A stretch of 64,000 nucleotides of DNA. Source: Thermotoga petrophila RKU-1. Lineage in GTDB: Bacteria > Thermotogota > Thermotogae > Thermotogales > Thermotogaceae. The stretch covers positions 1,364,001-1,428,000 of the forward strand of contig NC_009486.1 of the NCBI RefSeq assembly GCF_000016785.1, written 5' to 3'. This document shows, in pieces, positions 20,674 to 32,846 of the stretch. The notes below the pieces were generated by a model. It was not told the DNA's origin and made no database searches. It saw nothing but the letters and a program-made list of their open reading frames with translations. The position numbers and the translations under genes were made by a program. Within the stretch, counting starts at the first letter, position 1. Every line of letters begins with the position of its first letter.

Positions 20674-23049
20674 TCACCTCCTCTCTATCTTCAGACCGTA
20701 TTCGTCCGCGTCGACCAGAACCCTGTCTCCCTCTTTTATCTCTCCCTCCAGTATTTTATCCGCTATCATCGACTCGAGTTCGAGTTCTATGATTCTTCGG
20801 AGTGGTCTTGCGCCGAGAGACGGCACGTAACCCGCCTCTGCCAGGTAATCTTTCGCCCTTTCTGTGAGCTCGATGGAGATGTTCTTCTCTTTCAGTATTT
20901 CCTGGAGCTGTCTCACCATGATTTCCACTATCTTCTTCACCTCTTCCATCGTGAGCGGTTTGAAGTAAACTATGGCGTCTATTCTGTTCAGGAACTCGGG
21001 TTTGAAGGTGTTTCGAAGTTCTCTTTCTATCTCAATTCTCACACCGTTTTCCGACATTTCGAGGATCTTCTCGCTTCCTATGTTGCTCGTCATGATGATG
21101 ATGGTGTTTCTGAAGTCCACAGTGTTTCCTTTTCCATCGGTCAATCGCCCGTCTTCGAACACCTGAAGCAGGATGTTGAATACGTCTGGATGTGCCTTTT
21201 CTATCTCATCGAGGAGAATCACACTGTAGGGCCTTTTTCTCACAGCCTCGGTGAGCTGTCCTCCCTCTTCGTAACCCACGTAACCCGGAGGTGCCCCTAT
21301 GAGTCTGGCAACGGAGTGTTTCTCCATGTACTCACTCATGTCGAGCCTGATCATGGCGTCTTCACTGCCGAAGAGCACATCTGCGAGAGTTCTGGCGAGT
21401 TCTGTCTTTCCCACGCCCGTTGGTCCGAGGAACAGAAAGACACCGATGGGCCTTCTCGGATTTTTGATACCAACCCTTGCGCGTCTTATGGTCCGCGCCA
21501 CTATCTTCACGGCTTCCTCCTGATTCACCAGGCGCTGGTGTATGAATTCTTCGAGTTTCAGGAGTTTCTCTCTTTCGGATTCCATGATTCGAGACACGGG
21601 AATGCCGGTCCACTGTTCCACGATCCTTGCCACAACGTTCTCATCGACAACCGGTTCCACCTTTTCTTGTTTTTTCCTTTTTTCTTCGTATTCGTTTTTC
21701 AATCTCTGGAGTTCGACCTTCAGCTTTGCCGCTTCTTCGTATTCTCCCTTCACAACGGCGTCGTTTATTTTTTCCTCAAGGTTTTTGATCTCTTCTTCGA
21801 GTTTCAGGAGTTCTTCTGAAGGGTACGAGGATTCAAGGCGAACATAAGCGGCCGCTTCGTCTATCAGATCAACGGCCTTGTCCGGGAGGAATCTGTTTGT
21901 TATGTATCGCGCGGAGAGTTTCGCCGCAGTCTCCAGAGCGTCATCCGTTATCTTCACGTGATGATGTTCTTCAAAGACCTTTCTTAACCCTTTCAATATT
22001 TCAATCGTCTGCTCGACCGTCGGCTCTTCCACTATGACCGGCTGGAATCTTCTCTCAAGCGCCCTGTCTTTTTCTATGTATTTTCTGTACTCCTCAACGG
22101 TGGTTGCTCCTATTATCTGAATCTCTCCCGTTGTGAGTTCTGGTTTCATTATGTTCGCGGCATCGAGAGCACCTTCGGCTGCTCCCGCTCCTACCACCGT
22201 GTGAACCTCGTCGATGAAGAGTATTACTTCTCCTTTTTTTCTCTTCAATTCATCGAGGAGGCGTTTCAGTCTTTCTTCAAAATCTCCTCTGAAACGGGTC
22301 CCTGCCACCAGTCTGCCCATGTCGAGTTTTAAGACTCTGACGTTTCTCAAAAACAGAGGAACTTTCCCTTCAACTATTCTCTGGGCGAGCCCCTCGACGA
22401 CAGCTGTCTTTCCCACTCCCGGGTCTCCTATGAGGACCGGGTTGTTCTTTGTTCTTCTGGACAGTATCTGTATCACCCTTCTGATTTCCTTTTCACGATC
22501 TACTACAGGCATGAGCTTTTTTTCGCGGGCTAGCTGTGTGAGATCCATTGTGAAGCGAGCGAGCGCTTCCACGTTCTCTGCCTCATCTGTTTTACCCGTT
22601 GATCTGATCTTCCTTATTGCTTCATAGACTCTCTCAGGTGTCACACCATATCTCGAGAGAATTCGGAACGCCGTGGAATCGGGTGACAGGACCATTCCCA
22701 AAATAAGGTGCTCGGTTCCTATTTTTGAATCTCCCATTCTTCTCGCTTCTTCTCGCGCTTTTTCAATGACGTGCCTCGCGTCCGGAGTTATGAAAATCTG
22801 AGAAACAGATGCTCCTTCAGGAACTCTAACTCCGTATTTCCCAATGAACACCTCCACCTCATCTTTGAGCCTGTTTATGTCCACGTTCAGCTCCTTCAGA
22901 AGCTCCACACCAACGTTGTTTCCTTCTTCCAATATCGCAAGCAGTATGTGCTCACTGGAAAGCTGATTTTGTCTGTATCGGGTCATTATATCCTGAATGC
23001 TCATCATCACTTTCTGCGCCTTTTCCGTGTACTCTTCCAGATTGAACAT
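20674..23049 (-). CDS. clpC: Clp/Hsp100 ATPase, ClpC-like
   Basis: A 791-residue AAA+ unfoldase. Order: double Clp N-domain (1-145), first AAA domain with GDPGVGKTA near 205, a short coiled-coil middle domain (about 405-465, ClpC-like rather than the long ClpB type), and a second AAA domain with GPTGVGKTE near 538 and the HPDVFNILLQVFEDGRLTDG segment. In the second domain, TSNIGSEKILEMSENG runs to FKPEFLNRID with no VGF/IGF/LGF tripeptide, the loop by which ClpC and ClpA dock ClpP. It may therefore work without ClpP or dock by another surface. It heads the clpC-DUF1844-ispD-hslO operon. Confidence 0.93.
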   Translation of the reverse strand: MFNLEEYTEKAQKVMMSIQDIMTRYRQNQLSSEHILLAILEEGNNVGVELLKELNVDINRLKDEVEVFIGKYGVRVPEGASVSQIFITPDARHVIEKAREEARRMGDSKIGTEHLILGMVLSPDSTAFRILSRYGVTPERVYEAIRKIRSTGKTDEAENVEALARFTMDLTQLAREKKLMPVVDREKEIRRVIQILSRRTKNNPVLIGDPGVGKTAVVEGLAQRIVEGKVPLFLRNVRVLKLDMGRLVAGTRFRGDFEERLKRLLDELKRKKGEVILFIDEVHTVVGAGAAEGALDAANIMKPELTTGEIQIIGATTVEEYRKYIEKDRALERRFQPVIVEEPTVEQTIEILKGLRKVFEEHHHVKITDDALETAAKLSARYITNRFLPDKAVDLIDEAAAYVRLESSYPSEELLKLEEEIKNLEEKINDAVVKGEYEEAAKLKVELQRLKNEYEEKRKKQEKVEPVVDENVVARIVEQWTGIPVSRIMESEREKLLKLEEFIHQRLVNQEEAVKIVARTIRRARVGIKNPRRPIGVFLFLGPTGVGKTELARTLADVLFGSEDAMIRLDMSEYMEKHSVARLIGAPPGYVGYEEGGQLTEAVRKRPYSVILLDEIEKAHPDVFNILLQVFEDGRLTDGKGNTVDFRNTIIIMTSNIGSEKILEMSENGVRIEIERELRNTFKPEFLNRIDAIVYFKPLTMEEVKKIVEIMVRQLQEILKEKNISIELTERAKDYLAEAGYVPSLGARPLRRIIELELESMIADKILEGEIKEGDRVLVDADEYGLKIERR

Positions 23050-23075
23050 GTAGCATCACCTCCCAGAAAAATCTT

Positions 23076-23085
23076 ACCACGTGGT
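23076..23085. promoter_or_regulatory. Palindrome ACCACGTGGT between clpC and the flippase gene
   Basis: A perfect 10-bp palindrome in the 76-bp divergent intergenic region, 27 bp upstream of clpC. It could be an operator for clpC or the divergent gene. There is no CIRCE-type heat-shock element. Confidence 0.35.
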
Positions 23086-23125
23086 GTGTTAATATTTCTA
23101 ATAAAGACACTGGAAGGAGATGATT

Positions 23126-24133
23126 ATGAAGAGGAATCTACTCTTAGCTCTGATCATAGGCCTCGGTGCCACGGCTCTCATGGTTTCCTTTTGGGGCAGC
23201 GGTGATGCGTGGAAGGAGTTGAAGAACGTAGAACCACTCTTCTTGATGGTTCTTTCACTGAACTTTTCAGGTATTGTTTTAGTGGACGCCTTCAGAACCA
23301 AGATACTTCTGAAAGATGTTCCTTTCGGAACCTGTGTGGCCAACTCTCTTTGGGGATTCTATGTGGGGGCAGTAACACCTTTCGCTGCGGGAGGGCAGCC
23401 TTTCCAGATCTATCATCTCACAAAGGCTGGAATTCCCTTTGAAAAATCGGCATCTGCGATAGCGGTGAGGTTTTTCTCTTCTTTCTCATTTTCCGTCATC
23501 TCCGGTTTTGCCTTCTTCATGGTCTATTTTGATACCTTCGAAGAACTCGGTATCCTCGGTGACTTTTTCTTTGCAGGAATAGTTCTGGCTTTGCTTTTCT
23601 ACGTTTTCATAATCCTCCTGTCCTTCAGTAAGGGTTTTCTGCGAAGATTCTTCATGTCACGACTTGTTTTGAAGATCTTCACGTTTTTCTCCAGAAAATC
23701 TGAAGACGATTTAAAAAGACTCGTGGAGGAAAGAATACTTGGATACGTTTCGGCCACCAGGGAGTTCTGAAAAGCTTCCAAACTGAAGTTTTTAGCGGTA
23801 GCGATTCTGTCGGGTTTGATGGTCGTGCTAATACACACGAGTACTTATTTTGCGATGAAAGCCGTCAATCGTAATGTGAATGTTTCTCTGTTCCAGGTGG
23901 TCAGTATCCAGCTTGCTCTCAGCCTGATTGTGTATTTTGCTCCTACACCCGGTGCCAGCGGTGCAACGGAACTGGCTTACTACGTTGTATACTCGAACAT
24001 AATCGAAAAGACTGATGCGATGGTATCCATGCTCGTCTGGAGATTCTTCAATTATTATCTGTTCATAATTTTGGGGATTCTTCTTGGACTGGGGAGGTTA
24101 ACAAAAAAACCGGAGGGAAAATCCTCCGGCTGA
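23126..24133 (+). pseudogene. Flippase-like integral membrane protein (UPF0104/LPG-synthase TM family) split by one in-frame TGA
   Basis: Two open frames in the same reading frame, 23126-23770 and 23771-24133, are separated only by TGA at 23768-23770 (codon 215). Read through, they give a 335-codon polytopic protein of normal family length. The first part has GAVTPFAAGGQPFQIYHL and many hydrophobic spans. The second has APTPGASGATELAYY, the family's P-G-G/A-S-G-x-x-E motif, and a final span. Relatives include lysylphosphatidylglycerol synthase and glycosyl-lipid flippase-like domains. The start is ATG at 23126 after AAGGAGATGATT. It is a nonsense mutation, sequencing error or recent pseudogene; the sequence shows no other damage. 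Confidence 0.85.
24103..24129 (-). terminator. Terminator of tRNA-Leu(GAG), also usable for the flippase gene
   Basis: CCGGAGG (24110-24116) pairs with CCTCCGG (24123-24129). Seven A on the plus strand (24103-24109) give a T run on the minus strand after the tRNA. Only weak T content follows on the plus side. Confidence 0.8.
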
Positions 24134-24138
24134 TTTTG

Positions 24139-24224
24139 TGGTGCCGAGGGCGGGACTTGAACCCGCACGGGCCGAAGCCACATGGCCCTCAACCATGCGT
24201 GTCTGCCAGTTCCACCACCTCGGC
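24139..24224 (-). tRNA. tRNA-Leu (anticodon GAG)
   Basis: 86-nt tRNA with encoded CCA. Acceptor GCCGAGG/CCTCGGC, anticodon loop TTGAGGG between CATGG and CCATG, and a long variable arm typical of leucine tRNA. Confidence 0.96.
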
Positions 24225-24237
24225 AACTCCGACATAT

Positions 24238-24266
24238 ATAATAGCACAGGTTTTCACCCTTTTCAA
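24238..24266 (-). promoter_or_regulatory. Promoter of tRNA-Leu(GAG)
   Basis: On the minus strand TTGAAA (24261-24266), 17-bp spacer, TATTAT (24238-24243), ending 13 bp before the tRNA. Confidence 0.7.
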
Positions 24267-24320
24267 GTACCCTCATCGGAAATTTTTCTGTTAAATGTTG
24301 AACGGCATCGAACTGGATGG

Positions 24321-24349
24321 TTGACATAGTCAGATGCTTGTAGTATCAT
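24321..24349 (+). promoter_or_regulatory. Promoter of tRNA-Val(GAC)
   Basis: TTGACA (24321-24326), 17-bp spacer, TATCAT (24344-24349), ending 13 bp before the tRNA. Confidence 0.75.
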
Positions 24350-24362
24350 AATTAAACGGAAT

Positions 24363-24437
24363 GGGTGCGTAGCTCAGTGGGAGAGCGCTTCCTTGACGAG
24401 GAAGAGGTCGCAGGTTCAATCCCTGCCGCACCCACCA
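24363..24437 (+). tRNA. tRNA-Val (anticodon GAC)
   Basis: 75-nt cloverleaf with encoded CCA; anticodon loop TTGACGA closed by CTTCC/GGAAG. It differs from the tRNA-Val at 5546 mainly in anticodon and T-loop, so the two share an ancestor and between them cover different valine codons. Confidence 0.97.
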
Positions 24438-24438
24438 C

Positions 24439-24469
24439 AGAGGAGCCTTCAGGCTCCTCTTTTCTTTTT
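24439..24469 (+). terminator. Terminator of tRNA-Val(GAC)
   Basis: AGAGGAGCC (24439-24447), loop TTCA, GGCTCCTCT (24452-24460), then TTTCTTTTT. The stop codon of the convergent methyltransferase gene lies in its loop. Confidence 0.85.
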
Positions 24470-25191
24470 CAGAACGAAGAATATATGACCGGCCTTCCAG
24501 ATGATGTTTCTGTCCTTTGAAAGTTCCCGTTCCAGCTGGAAGATGGTTTCTTTCCTTTCACTGATCTGTTCGTCCGAGTATTCCATCACACCGATTCCGC
24601 GGATATCTACCGTCTCAAATCCTTCCAGAGAATCCAAATCTTCTGGTTTGAAGGCGTAAGAATTGAAAGAAAAGAGTGTGGTTCCCACACTTGTGGTTTG
24701 TGTTTTCAAAAAGTGTGTTATTTGATCCCACGCGTCCTTTTCGATCATCTGCTGAAGAAAAGTGTAAAAGTTGTCCACGGTTGCTATCAACAATCCATCG
24801 GGTACAAGCACTCTTCTTATCTCTGAAAACGCTTTATCCTTGTTTTCAACGTAGCTCAGAACGTCGCCGAGAGCGAGAACTGCTTCAAAGGCACCTGAAG
24901 GAAAGGGGAGATCTTCCGCCCTGGCTTCAACGACGTTTTTGACACCCTTTTCCCTCGCAACCTCCAGCATCTCTTTCGATGGATCGACGAGAACTACTTC
25001 GAAACCTCTTTCCTGCAAGAACAGACTCCACTTTCCGGTTCCTCCACCGAGATCGAGAACTCTGCAGGGGTTTTTCAAATACTCCTCTAAGAAAGATCCG
25101 ATCAGTCTGTGATAGAGCTTCCACTTCGGTGTTTCGTACATACTGTCGTACGCTCTTGCTATTCTGTCGTAGAATTCCCATGGCCTCAGTT

Positions 25192-25195
<4 letters not shown>
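24449..25195 (-). CDS. SAM-dependent methyltransferase (class I), substrate unknown
   Basis: A 248-residue methyltransferase of the UbiE/type-11 kind. Motif I VLDLGGGTGKWSLFL is near residue 46, motif II EVVLVDPSKEML near 68, and LALGDVLSYVENK fits motif IV. The C-terminal third (about 160-248) is specific to this group. Quinones are not expected in Thermotoga, so quinone methylation is unlikely. It is last in a long minus-strand run, overlapping rsmD by 4 bp. Its stop lies in the loop of the convergent tRNA terminator. Confidence 0.87.
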
Positions 25196-26463
<1,268 letters not shown>

Positions 26464-26467
<4 letters not shown>

Positions 26468-27810
26468 TCTACAATCACCTTCTTCGACCTTTCCTTTATT
26501 TCGTAAGTGTAACCTTCTCTTCCCATGAGAGCGAACGTGATCTTCTTCCCGAGCTCCACACCGGGCTGATCGAACGGATTGATCTCAAGAAGATAACCCA
26601 TGAAGGCGGTGGCTGCCTCGTAGTAAGCGAAGAACTGACCTACGTTGTACGGTGTGAGTCCGTCAAATGTCACTCTCATGTTCGGTCTGTTGTTTTCTCG
26701 CAGTGCTTCTTCTGTTCCTGTCTGCTCTGCGAGTAGGAGTTCGGAGAGCTTCTTCCTTGCAAGATAGCTGAGTTCAGCTCTTCCGGTTTCCGGGATCACT
26801 ATTTCTCTGTCGAAGTTTTCAACTCTCAGGAAGGTTATTACCTTGTCGTTCGGCCCTTCGTTGTAAAGCTGTATCTGTGAGTGCTGATCGGTTGCACCCA
26901 GCGCTTTCACGGGAGTTTGGCCGGTGAAAACCTCTTCTCCCTTGAGATTGTACCTTTTTCCAAGACTTTCCGCCCAGAGCTGTCTGTACCAGTCCATAAG
27001 ATAGATCATTCTGTTCGAATACGCCATCATCACAGAAATGGACTTTCCTTTGTTCAAGTAGAGGTAGTGTGTGAGTGCTATCATTGCCGCTGGATTTTCA
27101 AGGATGTTCTCTTTCATGCTCTTCTCGAAGGCATCCTTTGCACCTTCGTGCAGTTCGTCTATGTCTATGCCTTCCGCCATGGCTGAGAGGAGGCCAACAG
27201 GTGTGAGAACGCTGAACCTTCCTCCCACTCCAGGAGGCACTTCGAGACTTCTGAAACCTTCTTCTTTCACGAGTTTTCTCAAAAAGCCCTTTTCCGGGTC
27301 TGTTGTGATGAGCATGTGTTCTCTTGGATCTAGTCCATAAGCTTCGAGGATCCCACGTGCTATCGAATAGGTCGCCATTACTTCAGCGGTGGAACCGGAT
27401 TTCGATATCACGTTGAAAAGAGTTGTTTTGGGATCGATTCTGTCCAGAACAGAGCTCATGAGATCTGGATCCACGTTGTCCACCACAAACACTCTGGCGT
27501 ACCCGTTTCTTTCCTCTCTGGTCATCTCATTCCAGTTCAAAGGCCTGAGGGAGTAGTGAAGAGCCAGGTTTCCAAGTCCAGAACCTCCAATTCCCAGCAC
27601 AACGACCGTATCGAAGTTTATTATCCAGTCCTCGAGAGATTTAACAGAATCGATCCAGCTTCTGTCCAGCTTTGCAAAATCGGGAGTGTTTTCTACGAAG
27701 TTTCGAACTGCACTTGTAACTTTCTCCTCTACGCTTTTTACGTCCTCATCTGTCAAACCACCGGAGATGTTCGGTTCAAACAAATTGGAAAAGTCGAATT
27801 TTAAACTCAT
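26464..27810 (-). CDS. pgi: Glucose-6-phosphate isomerase
   Basis: A 448-residue glycolytic isomerase (glucose 6-phosphate to fructose 6-phosphate). [15 protein letters not shown] is at about 70 and the sugar-phosphate loop is [16 protein letters not shown]. The shorter length (typical of bacterial/thermophile types rather than the 550-residue form) and the glutamine-rich [14 protein letters not shown] segment fit the family. The ATG at 27810 follows GAGGGGTGAAAGT. It is 11 bp downstream of apt. Confidence 0.97.
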
Positions 27811-27821
27811 ACTTTCACCCC

Positions 27822-28334
27822 TCAGTAGACTATCAGAGTTTTGATATCGTAACTTTTCAGTCTCTTTCTTGGTTCCAAGTATGAAAGCTCGACGAGGAAA
27901 GCGAGGGAAACCACTTCCCCACCGAGTTTTTTAACCAGTCTTATGAGCGCTTCTGCTGTTCCTCCCGTTGCGAGCACATCGTCCACTATGAGCACTCTCT
28001 GGCCTTTCTCTACAGCGTCCTCGTGTATATGGAGCCGTTCAGTGCCGTACTCCAGCTGATACTCTTCGTACACGGTTTTATACGGGAGTTTCCCCGGTTT
28101 TCTCACCGGAACGAAACCCTTTCCCAGTTTGTACGCCATGGTAGCTCCGAGGATGAACCCCCTCGCTTCGGGAGCCACCACGAGATCGAAATCCCTGTCA
28201 GAAACGAGTTCGCACATTCTGTCGATCGCTTCTTTGAAGGCTTCTTGATTTCTCAAAAGAGGTGTTATGTCGCGAAATACGATGCCTTTCTGCGGGAAAT
28301 CAGGTATATCTCTTATGAAGCGTTTGAGATCCAA
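27822..28334 (-). CDS. apt: Adenine phosphoribosyltransferase
   Basis: A 170-residue purine-salvage enzyme forming AMP from adenine and PRPP. The PRPP-binding motif [14 protein letters not shown] is near residue 116, and [10 protein letters not shown] and RKPGKLPY are also present. The TTG at 28334 is the chosen start: GGGAGG lies about 8 bp upstream. An in-frame ATG at 28352 is upstream of that ribosome site. Confidence 0.96.
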   Translation of the reverse strand: MDLKRFIRDIPDFPQKGIVFRDITPLLRNQEAFKEAIDRMCELVSDRDFDLVVAPEARGFILGATMAYKLGKGFVPVRKPGKLPYKTVYEEYQLEYGTERLHIHEDAVEKGQRVLIVDDVLATGGTAEALIRLVKKLGGEVVSLAFLVELSYLEPRKRLKSYDIKTLIVY

Positions 28335-28335
28335 C

Positions 28336-29151
28336 TTAAACACCTCCCACAAACGGGTAATTTCCTTCGTCTAGAGGGTAGAGAGCGAAAAAGGCACTTC
28401 CGCTTCCCGTCATCATTTTCACTATGGAACCATCGCCAAAGTTTCTCAGTCCATACATTACCTCCGGGTGTTTCTCTAAGAACACCTTCTCAAACACGTT
28501 GTAGGAGAGTTTCCTTATCTTTTCGTAATCCCTTTCAAGATAAGCCCTGTGTAGTTCCTCTACCCTGCCGGGTCCTTTTCTGTACATCTCTGGTGTGAGA
28601 GACAGATACATTTCTTTCGTTGAAGAGTGAATGCCCGGGAAGAACAGATTGACAGAGTACCCTTCAATATCTTCGAGTTTTTCCACGATTTCTCCTCTTC
28701 CTCTCACAAGAGCGGTTCCTCCGTAAAGAAAAAAGGGTACATCGCTTCCCACCTGAGCTGCTATATTCAGAAGGTCTTCAAGAGGTATTTTGAAAACTTC
28801 ACCAAGATATCTGAGAATCGCTGCAGCGTTGGAACTCCCTCCTCCAAGGCCAGAGCCTACTGGGACCTTCTTTTTCAACGTGACTTTGAGGCCGAATTCT
28901 TCTCCTGTGTTTTTCCTGAACATCTCCCAGGCTCTTTTGATCGTGTTGTCCGAGGGCAGAGCTACGTTGCTTTCCAGGTAGAAACCTCCATCACAGATTT
29001 CTACAGTGAGTGTGTCGTGAAGAGAAATCGTTTGAAACAATCCCACTATTTCGTGGTATTCATCGGATCTTTTTCCAAGCACATCCAGGTAGAGATTCAG
29101 TTTTGCGTACGAAACAAGTTCAGCAGAACCGTTGCCGATATTTTCGACCAA
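28336..29151 (-). CDS. ispE: 4-diphosphocytidyl-2-C-methyl-D-erythritol kinase
   Basis: A 271-residue GHMP-family kinase of the non-mevalonate isoprenoid pathway. [21 protein letters not shown] is the N-terminal signature (residues about 15-35), [16 protein letters not shown] is the ATP loop, and [13 protein letters not shown] is the C-terminal GHMP motif. The start is TTG at 29151, overlapping the NUDIX gene by 55 bp; the longer open frame upstream reads only through NUDIX sequence. Overlap of this length implies translation coupling. Confidence 0.93.
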   Translation of the reverse strand: MVENIGNGSAELVSYAKLNLYLDVLGKRSDEYHEIVGLFQTISLHDTLTVEICDGGFYLESNVALPSDNTIKRAWEMFRKNTGEEFGLKVTLKKKVPVGSGLGGGSSNAAAILRYLGEVFKIPLEDLLNIAAQVGSDVPFFLYGGTALVRGRGEIVEKLEDIEGYSVNLFFPGIHSSTKEMYLSLTPEMYRKGPGRVEELHRAYLERDYEKIRKLSYNVFEKVFLEKHPEVMYGLRNFGDGSIVKMMTGSGSAFFALYPLDEGNYPFVGGV

Positions 29152-29696
29152 CCTTCCATCACTCCTGAGAACTTCTCCAGTTCTTCGAGCTTTATGAGTT
29201 CCCATTCGAACAGATCTTTTTCTTTTACAGAGAAAAACTCTCCCTTGCCGAGAAATAGAGCACCAAGGTGTACTCTGCTCACTTCGGTTGTTGACGAATT
29301 TATGAGTCCGAGAAATTCCAGTTCTCTTAGCGAGACATCCACTTCCTCGTTTACTTCGCGTTCGAGCCCTTTCAAAAACGCTTCCCGTTGTGTTGCTCCG
29401 TCCTCTTCTCTCACATGACCGCCTATTCCGAGAGAGTAAAGATTGTGGAGCCTCTTCTCGGACTGTTTTGTTGTTCTTTTTGTGATGAGGACTCTGTCGC
29501 CATCCATTATAACTACGTAAGGTATCACCTGTTTCGTCGTTTCATCGTATTCTGCTTCCTCTCTTTCCCGGAAAAATCCGTACTGGTCCAGGAAGTTCAA
29601 GAAGTTCTCGAAGTTCACTCTCATGAATCCTTCGAATTCACCGAACTCTTTTAAAAAGTCTTCCGTTTTCACGACCAGTATTCTTTCACTCTTCAT
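29097..29696 (-). CDS. NUDIX hydrolase
   Basis: A 199-residue protein. The NUDIX box lies at about residues 92-120 as GGHVREEDG followed by [12 protein letters not shown], carrying the metal-binding REVNEE glutamates. The N-terminal 60 residues are a helical extension of unknown role. Substrate is not predictable: nucleoside diphosphate derivatives are typical. It overlaps ispE by 55 bp. Confidence 0.88.
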   Translation of the reverse strand: MKSERILVVKTEDFLKEFGEFEGFMRVNFENFLNFLDQYGFFREREEAEYDETTKQVIPYVVIMDGDRVLITKRTTKQSEKRLHNLYSLGIGGHVREEDGATQREAFLKGLEREVNEEVDVSLRELEFLGLINSSTTEVSRVHLGALFLGKGEFFSVKEKDLFEWELIKLEELEKFSGVMEGWSKISATVLLNLFRTQN

Positions 29697-30086
29697 TCAA
29701 TCTCTCCTCATCTCGTGGCCGGGTCTCTTGAAGAAATCTGTCTTTTCCTCGTCGGCTTTGAGCTGTTTCCACCTGTGCGCTGCCATCTCACAGAATCGCT
29801 GAAGAATAGCAGGAAGATCGCTCTTCTTGAGAAGATCCTCCCCTATCCTTTCCTTCAGGCGCTCGCTCAGAGTGTAGCTCTCTTTCTCTGGTTCGAAAGC
29901 GATATCTTCGGTGTATTCTTCAGGCTTGAAGTCCTCCAGGACCTTTTCAAGGAACTTGAGAGCGAACTCGATGAAAACATCTCCCACTTCGTCACTTCTT
30001 TTAACATCGTGAAGGCTTTTCCTGTAGTCTTCTATCAATTCTTTTTCCTGCTTGACAAAAGAGAGTATCTTTTCGCCTTTCTTCAT
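29697..30086 (-). CDS. Unknown 129-residue helical protein
   Basis: Not recognised. The sequence is rich in Lys and Glu and predicts almost all helix with no membrane segment. The C-terminal part LPAILQRFCEMAAHRWKQLKADEEK is the most distinctive. It lies between rsmE (16-bp gap) and the NUDIX gene (adjacent), in the long housekeeping run. Confidence 0.75.
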   Translation of the reverse strand: MKKGEKILSFVKQEKELIEDYRKSLHDVKRSDEVGDVFIEFALKFLEKVLEDFKPEEYTEDIAFEPEKESYTLSERLKERIGEDLLKKSDLPAILQRFCEMAAHRWKQLKADEEKTDFFKRPGHEMRRD

Positions 30087-30102
30087 GTGTGAACACCTCC
30101 GT

Positions 30103-30770
30103 TCAGATTTTTTGTTTTTTTAAAGCGATGTATCCAACGGTCAATATCGCAGCTGTTTCGAATCTGAGGATTTTCTTCCCAAGACTAACAACGGTTGTGG
30201 AAGACCTCAGCAGTTCTCTTTCTTTCTCAGAGAACCCTCCCTCGGGGCCGACCACCACCGTTATCGAGCCTTCTAAGTTCACGTCGAGCAGGTTTTGAGA
30301 GGCATCCAGATCCAGTGTTATCACGTTTCCGCTGAGTTCCAGTTTCTCCAGGAAACTCACCTTTGGAAAAAGATATCTTCTGCACTGCTTTGCTGATTCT
30401 CTAACAACAATTTTTGTCTTATCCAGGCTGATCTCGTGCTGGGATCTTTCGAACTTGTGGAAAAAGATCTCATCCACCCCGAGTTCAACACACTTTTCTA
30501 TGAGAAAACGTGTTCTTTCCCACCTGCCGATCGGAACAACAACGCTCAATTTCTCAGCAGATTTTTTTTCTTTCTCTTCTGCCTTTACGATCCTGGCTGT
30601 AGCTACTTTTTTCTTCAAGCTTTCAAGAATGCACGTGTATGAAAAGCCTTTTCCATCTGTTGCTTCGATCACATCTCCTTCTTTTAAGCGCACGACCCTC
30701 ATGTGGTGTGTTTCCCTTTCGTCGAATATCACCTCACCGTTTTGAGCCGTTCCGTAGAAGAGGTGAGGCA

Positions 30771-30771
<1 letters not shown>
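30103..30771 (-). CDS. rsmE: 16S rRNA (uracil1498-N3)-methyltransferase
   Basis: A 222-residue SPOUT-class methyltransferase. The N-terminal PUA-like part contains ETHHMRVVRLKEGD. The knot region has VVPIGRWERTRFLIEKCVEL, VVVGPEGGFSEKE and LGKKILRFETAAI, all RsmE signatures. The GTG start at 30771 shares one base with the serS stop. Confidence 0.95.
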
Positions 30772-32072
<1,301 letters not shown>

Positions 32073-32075
32073 CTA

Positions 32076-32846
32076 TCAGAAGATGTACCTCACGAATTTC
32101 CTGAGCACAAAACCGATCAGGATAGTCCCGGCGATCATGAAGGTGGAAATGGCGTTTACTGTAGGTGAGATGCCGAACCTTATCATGGAGTAGATTTGAA
32201 TCGGAAGGGTGGTCGATCCTGGGCCAGCCACGAAGAAGGTGATCACAAAATCGTCTATGGAGAGTGTGAAGGCAAGAAGGAAGGCAGCAACTATGCCGGG
32301 AACGAGATTTGGGATAATCACTCTGTAAAACACCTGGAAGTCCGTGCTTCCAAGGTCGTAAGCTGCCTCTATGATGCTCCTGTCGAAATCCTGAAGTCTG
32401 GAGTGAACGATCATCATAGTGTACGGAATCGAAAACGTTATGTGTGCGAGTGTTATGGTGAAGAGTCCCAGCTGAACCTTGAACATCGAGAAAAGTAAAA
32501 GCAGGGATATACCGATGATCACGTCGGGTACCACGAATGGAAGATACGTGAGAAACCAGATAGAGTTTTCTAACCTGCTCTTTCTCCAAAAGAGTTCTAT
32601 CGCCGTTAAGGTTCCAATCGCCGTTGATACCGTGCTGGAGACGATGGCCACGATGAGCGAATTTCTGAACGCATGCCAGACCGAATATTCCCGCGTGAAC
32701 AGCTCCAGGTACCACTTGAGTGTGAAGCCGCTCCAGACAGGAGATTTCGCCGAATTGAAGGACATCAACACCACTATGAAAAGCGGCAAATAGAAGAACA
32801 CCATTGTCAGGATCACGATGGTTTTTATGAATCTTCCTGGTTTCAA
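32076..32846 (-). CDS. potC: Spermidine/putrescine ABC transporter permease PotC
   Basis: A 256-residue permease with six predicted spans. The EAA-loop, EAAYDLGSTDFQVFYRVIIPNL, is near residue 145 and docks the ATPase. The TTG start at 32846 follows GGGGAGAG and overlaps potB by 4 bp. Order potD-potA-potB-potC fixes the identity as the second permease. Confidence 0.93.
   Translation of the reverse strand: MKPGRFIKTIVILTMVFFYLPLFIVVLMSFNSAKSPVWSGFTLKWYLELFTREYSVWHAFRNSLIVAIVSSTVSTAIGTLTAIELFWRKSRLENSIWFLTYLPFVVPDVIIGISLLLLFSMFKVQLGLFTITLAHITFSIPYTMMIVHSRLQDFDRSIIEAAYDLGSTDFQVFYRVIIPNLVPGIVAAFLLAFTLSIDDFVITFFVAGPGSTTLPIQIYSMIRFGISPTVNAISTFMIAGTILIGFVLRKFVRYIF

Noticed and set aside
23768-23770. 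TGA read as selenocysteine
   Set aside because: The protein family has no redox selenoenzyme role and I saw no clear SECIS-like hairpin directly after the TGA; a mutation or error is simpler.
24055-24327. 90-codon minus-strand frame over tRNA-Leu(GAG)
   Set aside because: It translates the tRNA and its terminator; no ribosome site.
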